From assembly GCF_944391105.1 (NCBI RefSeq), contig NZ_CALXSK010000009.1, positions 18,441 to 82,440 on the forward strand: a DNA stretch of 64,000 nucleotides, in the 5' to 3' direction. The notes under the pieces were generated by a model. The model was given only the letters and a program-made list of their open reading frames with translations. It did no database searches and had not been told where the DNA came from. This document shows positions 9,901 through 17,087 of this stretch, piece after piece. A program made the position numbers and the translations under genes. Origin of the DNA: an uncultured Victivallis sp. (GTDB lineage Bacteria; Verrucomicrobiota; Lentisphaeria; Victivallales; Victivallaceae). The number at the start of each line of letters is the position of its first letter. Within the stretch, counting starts at the first letter, position 1.

Positions 9901-10279
9901 CGCCGTCGAACAAGGCGTTCGGCAGCGTTGCTTCGAGCATGACCCGGGCTGTTTGAACCGGGCGGGGGAAATTCAGTTCCGCCTGAAGATCCCATTCGGT
10001 TTCCGATTTTCGCCGAAATGTTTCCTGCAGAATCCCTTCCGCCTGATCCGGAAGCGGGAAGCGGGTTTCGCAGCGGTATTCCGTCGCACCGGAATCTTTC
10101 GTCACCTGCCCGGGCAGGCTGCTCTGGGAAACGGTCTGTTTCCAGCCGGGAGTGACGCAACTGACCGAAAAACGGAGCGAATCAGCCTGAATGCATCCGT
10201 TCGAATCCATCTCCAGAGCCTGCGCATGAAATAACATCCCGGCAAAGGCAAGCATCCAGACGCAACTGATTTTTTTCAT
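6947..10279 (-). CDS. Large secreted glycoside hydrolase, clan GH-A (GH5-like TIM barrel)
   Basis: Exported enzyme of 1110 residues. The start used is the ATG followed by the signal peptide MKKISCVWMLAFAGMLFHAQA; a longer open frame upstream runs through the pseudopilin gene and is not coding. Residues about 25-450 are beta-sandwich-like and may bind sugar. From about residue 455 a TIM-barrel hydrolase begins (FRDRPDEPIRFYGTNLGG), with an Asn-Glu pair (N621-E622 in LSLINEND) in the position of the acid/base and E766 (MMVTEFDFP) as candidate nucleophile, as expected for retaining clan GH-A enzymes. A further 300 C-terminal residues are probably accessory. Family number and substrate cannot be fixed by eye. 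It follows a pseudopilin gene by 14 bases in one operon and ends at a strong terminator. Confidence 0.82.
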   Translation of the reverse strand: MKKISCVWMLAFAGMLFHAQALEMDSNGCIQADSLRFSVSCVTPGWKQTVSQSSLPGQVTKDSGATEYRCETRFPLPDQAEGILQETFRRKSETEWDLQAELNFPRPVQTARVMLEATLPNALFDGETLQVNSSAVQLPENASRSGKILLYRGKATELIIPLKESLLRFRGDFELHLQDNSKWKFPGYSLRILFTPSEGELQQARLSLIISQIPYRSKPLDLRAGFNREFRDQQAEDGVGGWTDQGAENDLRLLPTGKQRFDGIEFSIVDPKENNRKTCLVLGGNRPGHSGPVEIEQPEQPSGKYLSLLHALAWPEKKPIGTVQISYTDGTSTRITVCGGRDVDNWWMPQNCPNGTVAWTGENPSSLVGLYRSSFPIDSKPVQSLSFEALGRSVWGIVAASLHDACPPRGKDIPVFITEGTEWKPILYKRDVLPGSVLDFSNTLDAPAGKYGPIMVRNGKFVFRDRPDEPIRFYGTNLGGNALFLDKKQAEKIADRIAAAGYNAVRIHNHDHLLVRHENGTSTVLDPDRLDRLEYFIACLKERGIYISTDLYVVRQTEPGEIPEFPGKQFQLGGYKALVCVLKSARENLKEFSRAWLTHVNPYTGLALKDDPVLFSLSLINENDVYRTWTHAPESVALYRKLFAEWLKEHSLPESPASADNPVYADFLTEIYEESYRDLEQFVRELGVTIPLNDQNATTALRTTVLRAAYDYVDIHKYWDHPVYVGVNRWNPPSRLRNQSVIRSEAESPARLMLSRLLDRPMMVTEFDFPAPNRFRAEGPVLTGAYAALQDWDGLFHFVYTHHPRQLEGETTGEGDFFASAQDPVKYLSQLIGIRLFLDRGVRPAPICLALLLDANGHAPFSAMPAGDLIRLGLLVRIGSLVVPPGTAPDASRYAGWLKLAGASPAAFPKTLPTFPIGGEQSFGVLDSMARAGVISGNLFDLDRKRYRSATGQIELNAEKGTFRVVSPTCEAVILPAESTGRGDFLQVRNHVGRGVFAAISTTGTPLDQSDRILLLHLTDTQVEKLKFGNAAGTRLEQFSKGRFLAERGEAEIECGVSSDAEFELYRVDSSGRRLGKVPFSRSGKGTIRFPARVFSPDGSGFLYELSRRK

Positions 10280-10293
10280 AAACGATCCATCCT

Positions 10294-11034
10294 TTACAGT
10301 ATTTTGATTCCGTTCATATCGCGGATGTAGTTGCTTCCCCATTGCAGCTGTCGGCGCAGGTCGTTGTAAGACATGCTTTTCACCGAACCGCTGAGATTGA
10401 GCATGTTGCATCGGTTCTGATGGCGCAGAATGATGCTGCAGTCCTCCCGTGGAAGAGCGAAATTCTGAATCTGGTCTTTCCCGGACTTGGTGGCGCTGCT
10501 GCCGGAATAGATACTGTCGACCAGCAGAATGGTGTTTTCCAGCGATCCCCGGGCGATATAGGGCCGGTTGGTGTTCAGAGCCGCCTGAATCCGGGAACGC
10601 TTGATCGCCAGTTGCGCCGCCCATGCTTCCAGGATGCAGACGTTCATACCGTAAACCTGCGCCGATATGGACACTCCGGATTCCGACTCCGGCATGACCG
10701 GCATGGAGGGACAGCGCAGCAGTTGATACCGTTTATCGTACTCCTTGTTCGTATTCTTTTCACCGGCGAAGTCGGAAATATACCATGCCCAGCTCTTTCC
10801 GGATTGGATCGGCGCCGGGTAATAGTCGTCGGAATCGTTGGCGTACATGTCGAAAAAGAGGCCGCACTGCTTCAGATTGTTCGTGCATGAGATGCTTTTG
10901 GCCCGTTCCCGCGACTGGTTCAGTGCCGGGAGCAGCATTGCCGCAAGGATCGCAATAATCGCAATTACAACCAGCAATTCAATCAATGTAAAATTTGAAT
11001 GCGGCAGTTTTCGGTTGTGAAAAAGAGTTATCAT
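10294..11034 (-). CDS. Type II pseudopilin-like protein (second copy)
   Basis: A 246-residue protein with the same prepilin signal as the paralogue at 4711-5484 ([17 protein letters not shown] near residues 15-31, then [19 protein letters not shown]), and a central [10 protein letters not shown] segment typical of this pseudopilin group. The C-terminal DG motif is less clear than in the first copy. The start is an ATG with AGGAG 9 bases upstream; the upstream open frame is leader. First gene of an operon with the secreted glycosidase and divergent from an AraC regulator. The repeated pairing of a pseudopilin with a secreted carbohydrate-active protein suggests a functional link, which is an inference from context only. 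Confidence 0.88.
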   Translation of the reverse strand: MITLFHNRKLPHSNFTLIELLVVIAIIAILAAMLLPALNQSRERAKSISCTNNLKQCGLFFDMYANDSDDYYPAPIQSGKSWAWYISDFAGEKNTNKEYDKRYQLLRCPSMPVMPESESGVSISAQVYGMNVCILEAWAAQLAIKRSRIQAALNTNRPYIARGSLENTILLVDSIYSGSSATKSGKDQIQNFALPREDCSIILRHQNRCNMLNLSGSVKSMSYNDLRRQLQWGSNYIRDMNGIKIL

Positions 11035-11086
11035 GATCTTCCGCTCCTTCCCCGGCTGTTTTTGCGAGTTTGTTTTCTCATTGTAT

Positions 11087-11100
11087 TTGCAAATTTGCAA
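11087..11100. promoter_or_regulatory. Perfect 14-bp palindrome TTGCAAATTTGCAA, candidate operator
   Basis: It lies just downstream of the predicted start point of the pseudopilin-glycosidase operon, in the region shared with the divergent AraC gene. A repressor bound here would block the operon. A second palindrome, TGTATA-T-TATACA (11107-11119), covers the -10 box. Confidence 0.45.
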
Positions 11101-11110
11101 CAACATGTAT

Positions 11111-11139
11111 ATTATACAGGAAAAACACGATTAGAACAA
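11111..11139 (-). promoter_or_regulatory. Sigma-70 promoter of the pseudopilin-glycosidase operon
   Basis: Minus strand TTGTTC, 17 bases, TATAAT. The weak -35 and perfect -10 are what one would expect of a promoter assisted by the neighbouring AraC activator. The start point would be about 70 bases before the ATG at 11034. Confidence 0.65.
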
Positions 11140-11169
11140 TGTGAAAACAGTTAAAAAACTTGCGATTTT

Positions 11170-12009
11170 ATGAATTTCTTGGATGATCCGTATCTCTTTT
11201 CCCAGGAGACCGACTACGCGAATCTGCTTTCTGTGAAACTCTATGAATATTCCCGGGCGGATTTTGACCGCTGTTCCGTAAATACTTACGCATTCAATCG
11301 AATTTTTGCGGTTTATTCTTCGACCGGGCCGGTTTCCACCGTGGGGTCACCGATGTTCGGCGGCGAGTTGCCGATGGAGCCGGGGAGTCTCTTTTTCTTC
11401 AGTGCGGGAGTTCCGGTTTCGTTCCACTTCCGGCACGGAACCTGTTTTTACGCATTCCATTACAATCTGCAGCTGCTTCCGTTTTCCGAGATCTTTCTGA
11501 GTTTTGCGCATATGGAGCGGAGAATGGCTCCCGAGATCATCCGGGAGTTGGACCGGATCAGCAGTCTTCCGGTTGACGGAATTCAGCGGGCGTGCAAGAT
11601 CAAGGGGATGCTTTTTCAGATCACGGCGGATTTTCTTCCCCGCAACCTGATAACGTTTCAGAACGCCATTACTTCGCGGTATCGCAAGATGCTGGATTAT
11701 ATTGAGCGGAACATTCATGCGAAAATCACCATTGACGAACTGGCGGAAGTCGCGGGAATGCATCGCAGCACGTTGTCGCGTTCCTTTTCGCAGGATACCG
11801 GCATCACCTTGAAGAAATACCTTTCGCATCAGCTGCAGCTTCGGGCTGCGCTGCTGTTGCGCGAGTCAAAACTGTCGATCAAGGAAATTGCCCGGCGGTT
11901 GAACTTCAACGACGAGTATTATTTTTCCCATTTTTTCAAGCGGGAAAGCGGAGTCTCCCCCCGGGAGTTTCGCCAGCAGATCTTTGAAGTGGCCGCCCGA
12001 AACCGGTGA
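11170..12009 (+). CDS. AraC-family transcriptional regulator
   Basis: Regulator of 279 residues. The N-terminal half (about 1-165) is a cupin-like sensing domain without recognisable ligand residues; the C-terminal 100 residues carry the AraC double helix-turn-helix (ITIDELAEVAGMHRSTLSRS and then LSIKEIARRLNFNDEYYFSH, ending FFKRESGVSPREFRQQ). The start ATG has no clear Shine-Dalgarno. It is divergent from the pseudopilin-glycosidase operon, sharing about 135 bases that contain that operon's promoter and two palindromes, so it most likely activates that operon in response to a saccharide. It converges on the tadA fusion gene with 32 bases between the stops. Confidence 0.92.
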   Translation: MNFLDDPYLFSQETDYANLLSVKLYEYSRADFDRCSVNTYAFNRIFAVYSSTGPVSTVGSPMFGGELPMEPGSLFFFSAGVPVSFHFRHGTCFYAFHYNLQLLPFSEIFLSFAHMERRMAPEIIRELDRISSLPVDGIQRACKIKGMLFQITADFLPRNLITFQNAITSRYRKMLDYIERNIHAKITIDELAEVAGMHRSTLSRSFSQDTGITLKKYLSHQLQLRAALLLRESKLSIKEIARRLNFNDEYYFSHFFKRESGVSPREFRQQIFEVAARNR

Positions 12010-12041
12010 ATTCGGAATGGGGGGGGGACCTTCCGCCGGAG

Positions 12042-13343
12042 TCAGGTGCGGTCGAATTCGGGGATGAGAAAGTGCCCGGGGAGGGGCCAGTCGCCGCGTA
12101 TGAAGAGGTGCCAGGGGACGGAGGATACCTCCCAGCGGAAGTCGATTCCAAGCCGGTCGGGACAGAAGCCGAACTCCACACGCCGGATTCCGGTGAACGG
12201 CAGCAATGATGCGAGTTTCTCCCAGCGGACGGGCCGGTCGGCGAGGAGTTCGTGCAGTTTCAGCGTATCTCCGCATGCCTCCGCCGCGATCGCAATTCCG
12301 GGCGCGAGGCGATAGAGCCGGTCGGCGAAATCCCCGTACAGGTGAAAGCAGCGGAGTTCGAAGTCGTTGTTGACTGAGAAGATCGAGGAGGGCAGCCGCC
12401 GGATCGAGGCGAGTTCCCGCAGTTCATCCGGCGCGGCCTTGACGGGACGGCATTCTGGATTGTCGACCGCAACGTCCGCGACCGGCAAGTGCATCGTTCT
12501 CGGTTCGAAACCGAATTTCGGATAGAAATCGAGCACATTCCCGTTTGCAAAGAGGAAAACCGGCGTCCCGGAATAACGGCGCAGAATTCCGTCGAGCAGT
12601 CTCCGCACATGCCCTTTCCCGCGTTCGGGCGGAGTGCAGGCGATGCCGTTGAGTTGAATCGCGCGGAGCTCTTTGCCGCCCACGCGGAGATTCAGGCGCG
12701 AAAGCCCGGCATGTGCAATCATGCGCGGACCGTCAAAGAGGGCGTAACTCTCGTATTTTTCGTTCCACATTCCGAGCCGGAACCAGAAGTCGAGATCGAA
12801 GTCGAACACTTCGCGCAGCAGAACCTTCTGGGCTGCGGCAAATTCCGGGTCGTAGTGATTCCGCATCTGGACGGGCCGCTGTTTGTGTTTCGCGCGTGCT
12901 TCACGGAAAAAGCCAGCAAGCAGCGCCGCCGCCGCTTCCGCACAGACCCCGCCGGTAACTTGCGGATGGAACAGGGCTCCGGGATGACCGGGGATCCCGA
13001 ATACGGAACAGCCGCCGAAGCGGGGATCGGCAACACCGTAGACGATCCGGCGCACGCGGGCATTCACAAGCGCACCCGCACACATCGGACACGGTTCCTT
13101 GGTCACATAGACGGTCACATCCTCCATGCGCCAGTCTCCGCGGAGCGTTTCAAGCTCCCGCAGCAGTTCGAGTTCGGCATGGGCGGAGGAGCTTTGTTTC
13201 TCCTCGACCCGGTTGCGGGCGCGGGCGACCGCTCTCCCTGCGACGACGGCGACCGCGCCGACCGGAGTCTCCCCCGCGGCTGCGGCCTCCCGTGCGCAAT
13301 TCAGGGCAAGGAGCATGAAGTCAGTATCGGCGGAATCGGTCAT
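12042..13343 (-). CDS. tadA: tRNA adenosine(34) deaminase fused to a GNAT acetyltransferase
   Basis: 433 residues, against about 150-170 for ordinary TadA. Residues 1-155 are a complete deaminase that should convert A34 to inosine in tRNA-Arg(ACG): the zinc and proton-shuttle motif HAE is at 55-57 and PCPMC at 84-88, with the usual FF-R-K tail. From about residue 160 a second domain follows; an acetyl-CoA loop is visible at 239-246 (PERGKGHV), followed by a GNAT-like strand-helix (NVLDFYPKFGFEPR, 269-282), and about 150 further residues of unknown fold. The join is in one uninterrupted frame with uniform base composition. The start ATG is 4 bases after the stop of the small lipoprotein gene, so the two are probably translated in one operon. 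The acetyltransferase substrate is unknown. Confidence 0.9.
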   Translation of the reverse strand: MTDSADTDFMLLALNCAREAAAAGETPVGAVAVVAGRAVARARNRVEEKQSSSAHAELELLRELETLRGDWRMEDVTVYVTKEPCPMCAGALVNARVRRIVYGVADPRFGGCSVFGIPGHPGALFHPQVTGGVCAEAAAALLAGFFREARAKHKQRPVQMRNHYDPEFAAAQKVLLREVFDFDLDFWFRLGMWNEKYESYALFDGPRMIAHAGLSRLNLRVGGKELRAIQLNGIACTPPERGKGHVRRLLDGILRRYSGTPVFLFANGNVLDFYPKFGFEPRTMHLPVADVAVDNPECRPVKAAPDELRELASIRRLPSSIFSVNNDFELRCFHLYGDFADRLYRLAPGIAIAAEACGDTLKLHELLADRPVRWEKLASLLPFTGIRRVEFGFCPDRLGIDFRWEVSSVPWHLFIRGDWPLPGHFLIPEFDRT

Positions 13344-13347
13344 CAGC

Positions 13348-13734
13348 TTACTTTTCGATCACATCCGCACGCAGTACAACAGTCATGTAGAGCGCAAAGA
13401 CCAGTCGGACATAGTGGTCGCCGTACTGATAGTTGAAGGTGATGGTACGGTCGGGGCGGTCGGTCGCATCCGGCACGCCGTCGCCGTAGTAGAGCAGATC
13501 GTTGATGGTTTTCGCCTCCCGCGTAAAGGTGAAGTCGACCTTCCGGATGAGACTTTTGATCGCGTCGTACTTCTCCTTGCTGTTCGGGGAGAGGTCGGGA
13601 TTTTTCAGAATCGCGATCTCCTCCGGAAAGAGCTTCGGAACCTCGAGGTCTTCGGAGGGGAGACGTTTGGTCGCGCAGCCGGCAAGAAGCGCGCAGGCGG
13701 CTCCGGCAAGAAGAAAGCGGGAGAAAATTTTCAT
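13348..13734 (-). CDS. Small lipoprotein of unknown function
   Basis: 128 residues with a lipoprotein signal peptide (MKIFSRFLLAGAACALLAGC; lipobox LAGC, Cys20). The start ATG has AGGAAC 4-5 bases upstream; the 8 codons before it are not used. The mature part has no recognised domain; it includes FTREAKTINDLLYYGDG and ends in a hydrophobic stretch (VRLVFALYMTVVLRAD) that could be a beta-strand. It is 4 bases upstream of the tadA fusion gene and back to back with tRNA-Gly. Function not assignable. Confidence 0.75.
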   Translation of the reverse strand: MKIFSRFLLAGAACALLAGCATKRLPSEDLEVPKLFPEEIAILKNPDLSPNSKEKYDAIKSLIRKVDFTFTREAKTINDLLYYGDGVPDATDRPDRTITFNYQYGDHYVRLVFALYMTVVLRADVIEK

Positions 13735-13752
13735 ACTTGTTCCTTTTTCGAT

Positions 13753-13780
13753 TTGCATTTCCGTAAAAAGCGGTTATATT
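13753..13780 (+). promoter_or_regulatory. Promoter of tRNA-Gly
   Basis: TTGCAT, 16 bases, TATATT on the plus strand, with the start point expected about 13 bases before the tRNA. Confidence 0.65.
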
Positions 13781-13799
13781 CTATCTCATACTTCGGATT

Positions 13800-13873
13800 G
13801 CGGGTGTAGCAAAACGGTCATGCTCCAGCTTCCCAAGCTGGCGACGCCGGTTCGACTCCGGTCACCCGCTCCA
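13800..13873 (+). tRNA. tRNA-Gly (anticodon CCC)
   Basis: A complete cloverleaf: acceptor GCGGGTG (13800-13806) pairs with CACCCGC (13863-13869); anticodon stem CCAGC/GCTGG (13825-13829, 13837-13841) closes a loop TTCCCAA with anticodon CCC at 13832-13834, reading GGG; the T loop is TTCGACT. The discriminator is T, as in bacterial glycine tRNAs, and CCA is encoded (13871-13873). A run of T follows immediately. Confidence 0.96.
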
Positions 13874-13933
13874 TTTTTTTGCCTTCGTCATGCCTTTAGT
13901 ATACACGTTTGAACGGCGGATTGCAAGGGGAAC

Positions 13934-16444
13934 TCACTTTTTTTCCGGATTCCAGGCGATGCCGATCATGTATTCGGAAGCGGTTTCGTCGAATTGCAGC
14001 TGGACGTTGAGTTTGCCCGATTCCGGAGGCACGCCCGAGGAAAGGGACGAATTCTGAATGTTGTCGAACCTTCTCCCATGCGAAGAGCCGAATTTATGCC
14101 AGCCGCTCCTCGCGCCGAGACAGACGTAACTCGACTGGAACGAATGGCTGGAGAGTTCCTGCCGCGAAATTCCACTTGAGCTCATTCCGGCCACTTCCGC
14201 CTTCAGGTTCCCATCCGGCATCTCGGTCAGGCCCGCCGCGATCCGCAGCAGCGGTTTGCCCGGAATTTCGATCTCAAGCAGCAGCCGGGAGGGAAGCAGG
14301 GGCGTGCGGCGGATACGGTGTTTCGCTGCGACGATGCCGTTCTCCCCGGGGGGCGTGGGCAGCTTGATCCGTTCCCGGATCGGTGCGAGCCGTTCGAGCA
14401 GAAACGCCTGTTTCTCCGGCATTTTCTCGGTGCTGTCGAGCAGAGTTCCGACTTCGCTGAGAAAATCAGGGGCGGCGAAATCATCGAGAACCTCTTCCGC
14501 GAGGGAGCGGAAGAATCGTTCGGCTTCCGGCTCAAGCGGCTCATCGATCCCCAGGAAGTACTGCCAGATGATGAGCTTTTCCGCCCGGTCGGGCGGGGTG
14601 TCGCGCAGTACCTTTGTGAAGATTTCGCGCCGTTCGGCGGCGGGGAGGTATCGCAACCCGCCCATCAGTGCGAAAGCGCGCGGGTCGGCGGCGGCGAACT
14701 TTCTCAGAAATTCGAGATCGGCTTCCGCTTCTGAATGTTTCCACCGGAAGTAAAGCAGTTCCCCGTAAGGCAGACGGCAGTTGAGTTCCTCGAACATCTG
14801 CTGCCTTTCCGGGAAACGGAGCGTCAAGGTGACGGACGGGGCATTTTTCTCGAATCGGACGATGCCGCCGAAGCCGTTGCCGGAATCGCGGCGGAATCCC
14901 TGCGACTCGAGAGCGCGGACAAGTTTCTGCCGTTCTTCCGGAGTGCGTGGCGGATCGAACCGGTAGAGCGCGACGGTGTTGATGTATTTCCCGCGCCCGG
15001 TGTAGAGCGGTGCGGCTCCCGGAAAGGCGGAGAGGTCGAGGTCGAGAAGGAGCGGGGTCGTCTCGTCCACCGGAATTTCCGGAAGTCTCGCAACGGGCTT
15101 GTTGCGCCGCTTTTCCAGAATTCCGTTCCACTGTTTCGCCGCGAGGGCGGCGATGCGTTCGAGCGATTTCCGCTTCCCCTCCGGATTGGTGGTTGCGGCG
15201 AGGAAAGTCCCGGAGAAGTTAAGTGGGTTTTCCGTGAGGGAGATCCCTTTCCATAAAAAGGAGACGGAGTGAATTCCCATTGCGGTTTCGATCCGGAAAC
15301 AGCGGAACAGTTTCATCTTCCCGGTGAACGACTCAAAGAGATCGTTCGCCGCTGCCGCTTCCGGGCAGAGGTTGCGGATCAGGATTTTCCGGAAGCCGCG
15401 AACGGGTTCGGGCGGCAGATACTCCACGCGGGTGACGACCACCGGCAGCTTTTGCAGCAGATTGTCGACGGGAACCGGCTCTCCGAAACGCCGGATTTCG
15501 CACAGCGGGCCGGAATTCGCTTGGAACGCTTCGGCCAGCAGTTCGCACAGTTCGGCGGTTTCCCCGTCCGGAGAGCCCGGAATCAGGATCATGTTTTCGA
15601 CTTCGATATGGAGCGGGCCGTGGTCGTTGCTTCTGAAATTCACCATTGTCGCGGAGTTTTCGTACACGTGGCTCGACTGCGCCGAAAAGAGCGTGAGCCC
15701 GGCCGCCAGCGCGGCGGCCGCGAGGAGTCCGACGGCGATTTTTCCGCCGCGCCCGGTTTCGCCGCCTTCTGCGGAGATTTTTCTGCGTGCGTCGCGACGG
15801 AAGAGCAGCACGTACAAGGTATACACTCCGCAGCCTGCCGTCAGCGCCCAGTAGAATGAAGAGTCAAACGGGGAAAGCATCGCCCGGATCAGCAGAAAAT
15901 TGATCATCCAGCTGAAAATCAGAAAGTTGCGGGCTTTGATGCTGCCGTGCAGAATCCGGACGGCTGCGATGTATTCGCAGATCGCCAGAACCAGCACCAG
16001 CGCAGTTCCCGCAAGCAGAAGAGGCAGATGTTCCCCGTTGAACTCATAATTCCCGCCGTCTTTCCGGGTTCCCGCATAAAGCCGGATTGCCGCGAAGGTC
16101 GCCGCCACTCCCGCGAGCATCACGATTTTCATGACGCTGTAAATGCGGCCGAAGGCGGAGACCAGCTTCAGCGGCAGATCCGGCAGCGGTGAACGTTCGC
16201 GCACTTCCGGCAGGGCATCACACTCTGCGAGCAATTTTTCCGCAGCCCCGGAGTCAATTGCGCCGTTTTCGACAAGGCGGCGAATCTGCTCCGTCTCGGG
16301 GGAGGGGACGAGTGCAAGTCTGCGCCGGTAACGATCGCGCCGGATCAGGATCACGGTACACGCAGCAGACGCCGCAACGATTGCGACCGGGAGCCAGACC
16401 GTCAGCAGATTCCAGCGCAACGCGGTCAGAATGAGTTCAGCCAT
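13934..16444 (-). CDS. Large multi-pass membrane protein of unknown function
   Basis: 836 residues. The N-terminal 260 residues hold about six hydrophobic segments (roughly 14-34, 102-122, 140-160, 172-190, 197-215, 235-255), with a cytoplasmic-looking helical part between the first two (residues 40-95, containing ETEQIRRLVENGAIDSG, reminiscent of short SHOCT-type helices). The remaining ~580 residues are soluble and predicted outside the membrane, with no family I recognise. The start ATG has AGGAG 8 bases upstream. It is 21 bases downstream of the DUF2089 gene and so probably in the same operon and under its control. Envelope stress or sensing is a guess from context only. Confidence 0.7.
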   Translation of the reverse strand: MAELILTALRWNLLTVWLPVAIVAASAACTVILIRRDRYRRRLALVPSPETEQIRRLVENGAIDSGAAEKLLAECDALPEVRERSPLPDLPLKLVSAFGRIYSVMKIVMLAGVAATFAAIRLYAGTRKDGGNYEFNGEHLPLLLAGTALVLVLAICEYIAAVRILHGSIKARNFLIFSWMINFLLIRAMLSPFDSSFYWALTAGCGVYTLYVLLFRRDARRKISAEGGETGRGGKIAVGLLAAAALAAGLTLFSAQSSHVYENSATMVNFRSNDHGPLHIEVENMILIPGSPDGETAELCELLAEAFQANSGPLCEIRRFGEPVPVDNLLQKLPVVVTRVEYLPPEPVRGFRKILIRNLCPEAAAANDLFESFTGKMKLFRCFRIETAMGIHSVSFLWKGISLTENPLNFSGTFLAATTNPEGKRKSLERIAALAAKQWNGILEKRRNKPVARLPEIPVDETTPLLLDLDLSAFPGAAPLYTGRGKYINTVALYRFDPPRTPEERQKLVRALESQGFRRDSGNGFGGIVRFEKNAPSVTLTLRFPERQQMFEELNCRLPYGELLYFRWKHSEAEADLEFLRKFAAADPRAFALMGGLRYLPAAERREIFTKVLRDTPPDRAEKLIIWQYFLGIDEPLEPEAERFFRSLAEEVLDDFAAPDFLSEVGTLLDSTEKMPEKQAFLLERLAPIRERIKLPTPPGENGIVAAKHRIRRTPLLPSRLLLEIEIPGKPLLRIAAGLTEMPDGNLKAEVAGMSSSGISRQELSSHSFQSSYVCLGARSGWHKFGSSHGRRFDNIQNSSLSSGVPPESGKLNVQLQFDETASEYMIGIAWNPEKK

Positions 16445-16465
16445 GTGATTGTCTCCTGATAATTT

Positions 16466-16831
16466 TCAGATGAAGGCAAGCTGTTCGGCGGCCTGTTCCG
16501 CACTGATTTCGCCGCGTTCGACCCTGGCGATGATCTGCATGCGCGCGTCGCGGCGGTCTCGATCGAGTTCCTGAAGGCTCGCGATGACCCGGTCCAGCCG
16601 CGCCCGGACAGTCGGATAGGAGAGGTGCAGAATCTTCCCTACCTCCTTGAGCGAACCGGCTGACAGAACGAAGAGTTCGATGAATTCCCGTTCTTCCGCG
16701 TTCAGTCGTGCGAGCCGGGGCAGTTCGATCTTCCCCTCAAGCGCCACGCCGCAGTTCCGGCAGCAGAGTTTTTCGACGGTGAGCTCTCCGCCGCAGTTCT
16801 GACAGATATGCGAAAAGTGATCCCGTGCCAT
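16466..16831 (-). CDS. DUF2089 family zinc-ribbon/HTH regulator
   Basis: 121 residues. A zinc ribbon is formed by C10-x2-C13 and C23-x2-C26, followed by a sigma-70 region 4-like helix-turn-helix (LNAEEREFIELFVLSAGSLK, then EVGKILHLSYPTVRARLDRV). The C-terminal helix (ISAEQAAEQLAF) is the SHOCT-like end common in this family. DUF2089 proteins usually precede genes for membrane proteins of unknown function and are thought to be their regulators; here the 836-residue membrane protein follows after 21 bases. A GGGG-type ribosome site precedes the ATG. Two minus-strand promoters lie upstream, with a terminator between them. Confidence 0.88.
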   Translation of the reverse strand: MARDHFSHICQNCGGELTVEKLCCRNCGVALEGKIELPRLARLNAEEREFIELFVLSAGSLKEVGKILHLSYPTVRARLDRVIASLQELDRDRRDARMQIIARVERGEISAEQAAEQLAFI

Positions 16832-16853
16832 TTTTCACCCCTTTCCGGAATTA

Positions 16854-16881
16854 ATGATACCACATTTTTCAATAAAATCAA
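16854..16881 (-). promoter_or_regulatory. Proximal promoter of the DUF2089 operon
   Basis: Minus strand TTGATT, 16 bases, TATCAT, giving a leader of roughly 15 bases. It is downstream of the terminator at 16949-16990, so the operon can be transcribed independently of the distal promoter. Confidence 0.5.
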
Positions 16882-16948
16882 GATTGAAATAAATAAAATT
16901 GAAATAAAAATAAATTTTATTTATATTTCGGCCGGTGAAACAGAGAGG

Positions 16949-16990
16949 AAAAAAGACACCGCCCGGATCATCTTGCGACGACCCGGGCGG
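16949..16990 (-). terminator. GCAA-capped intrinsic terminator in the DUF2089 leader
   Basis: Minus-strand hairpin: outer arms CCGCCCGG/CCGGGCGG (16983-16990 with 16959-16966), inner arms GTCGTC/GATGAT allowing G-U pairs, closed by a GCAA tetraloop, then TGTC and six T. About 14 base pairs in all. It lies about 250 bases beyond the nuclease-like gene and 120 bases before the DUF2089 ATG, and contains a short ORF. Confidence 0.85.
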
Positions 16991-16997
16991 GCTTCAT
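16968..16997 (-). CDS. Nine-codon leader ORF inside the terminator stem
   Basis: ATG followed by eight sense codons (Lys, Pro, Ala, Arg, Val, Val, Ala, Arg) and TGA. The ribosome site is a consensus GGAGG (17006-17010), 8 bases from the ATG. All of the coding sequence after the second codon lies within the arms and loop of the terminator, so a translating ribosome would prevent the hairpin from forming. A short ORF with such a strong ribosome site and position is unlikely to be accidental, but expression is not shown by sequence. Confidence 0.45.
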   Translation of the reverse strand: MKPARVVAR

Positions 16998-16999
16998 AA

Positions 17000-17016
17000 T
17001 TGCCTCCTCCAGGCAA
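17000..17016 (-). promoter_or_regulatory. Hairpin displaying GGAGG in its loop
   Basis: Minus strand arms TTGCCT and AGGCAA (6 perfect pairs) enclose the five-base loop GGAGG, the Shine-Dalgarno of the nine-codon ORF. A GGA in the loop of a short stem is also what CsrA/RsmA-type proteins recognise. Confidence 0.6.
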
Positions 17017-17087
17017 CTCCGAGCACTTTCCCTCGTGATGGAAATAAAATCCTCTGGAAAATTGCATCTGAATGGTGCTTTGTTTCA

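Noticed and set aside
8330..10234. Plus-strand open frame of 634 codons antisense to the glycosidase
   Set aside because: It lacks domains, hydrophobic patterning and a ribosome site, while the minus strand has signal peptide, catalytic motifs and terminator. Long antisense frames are common in GC-rich coding DNA.
10280..10624. N-terminal extension of the glycosidase through the pseudopilin gene
   Set aside because: A signal peptide begins at the ATG at 10279, and the upstream codons overlap the 3' end of a pseudopilin gene in another frame.
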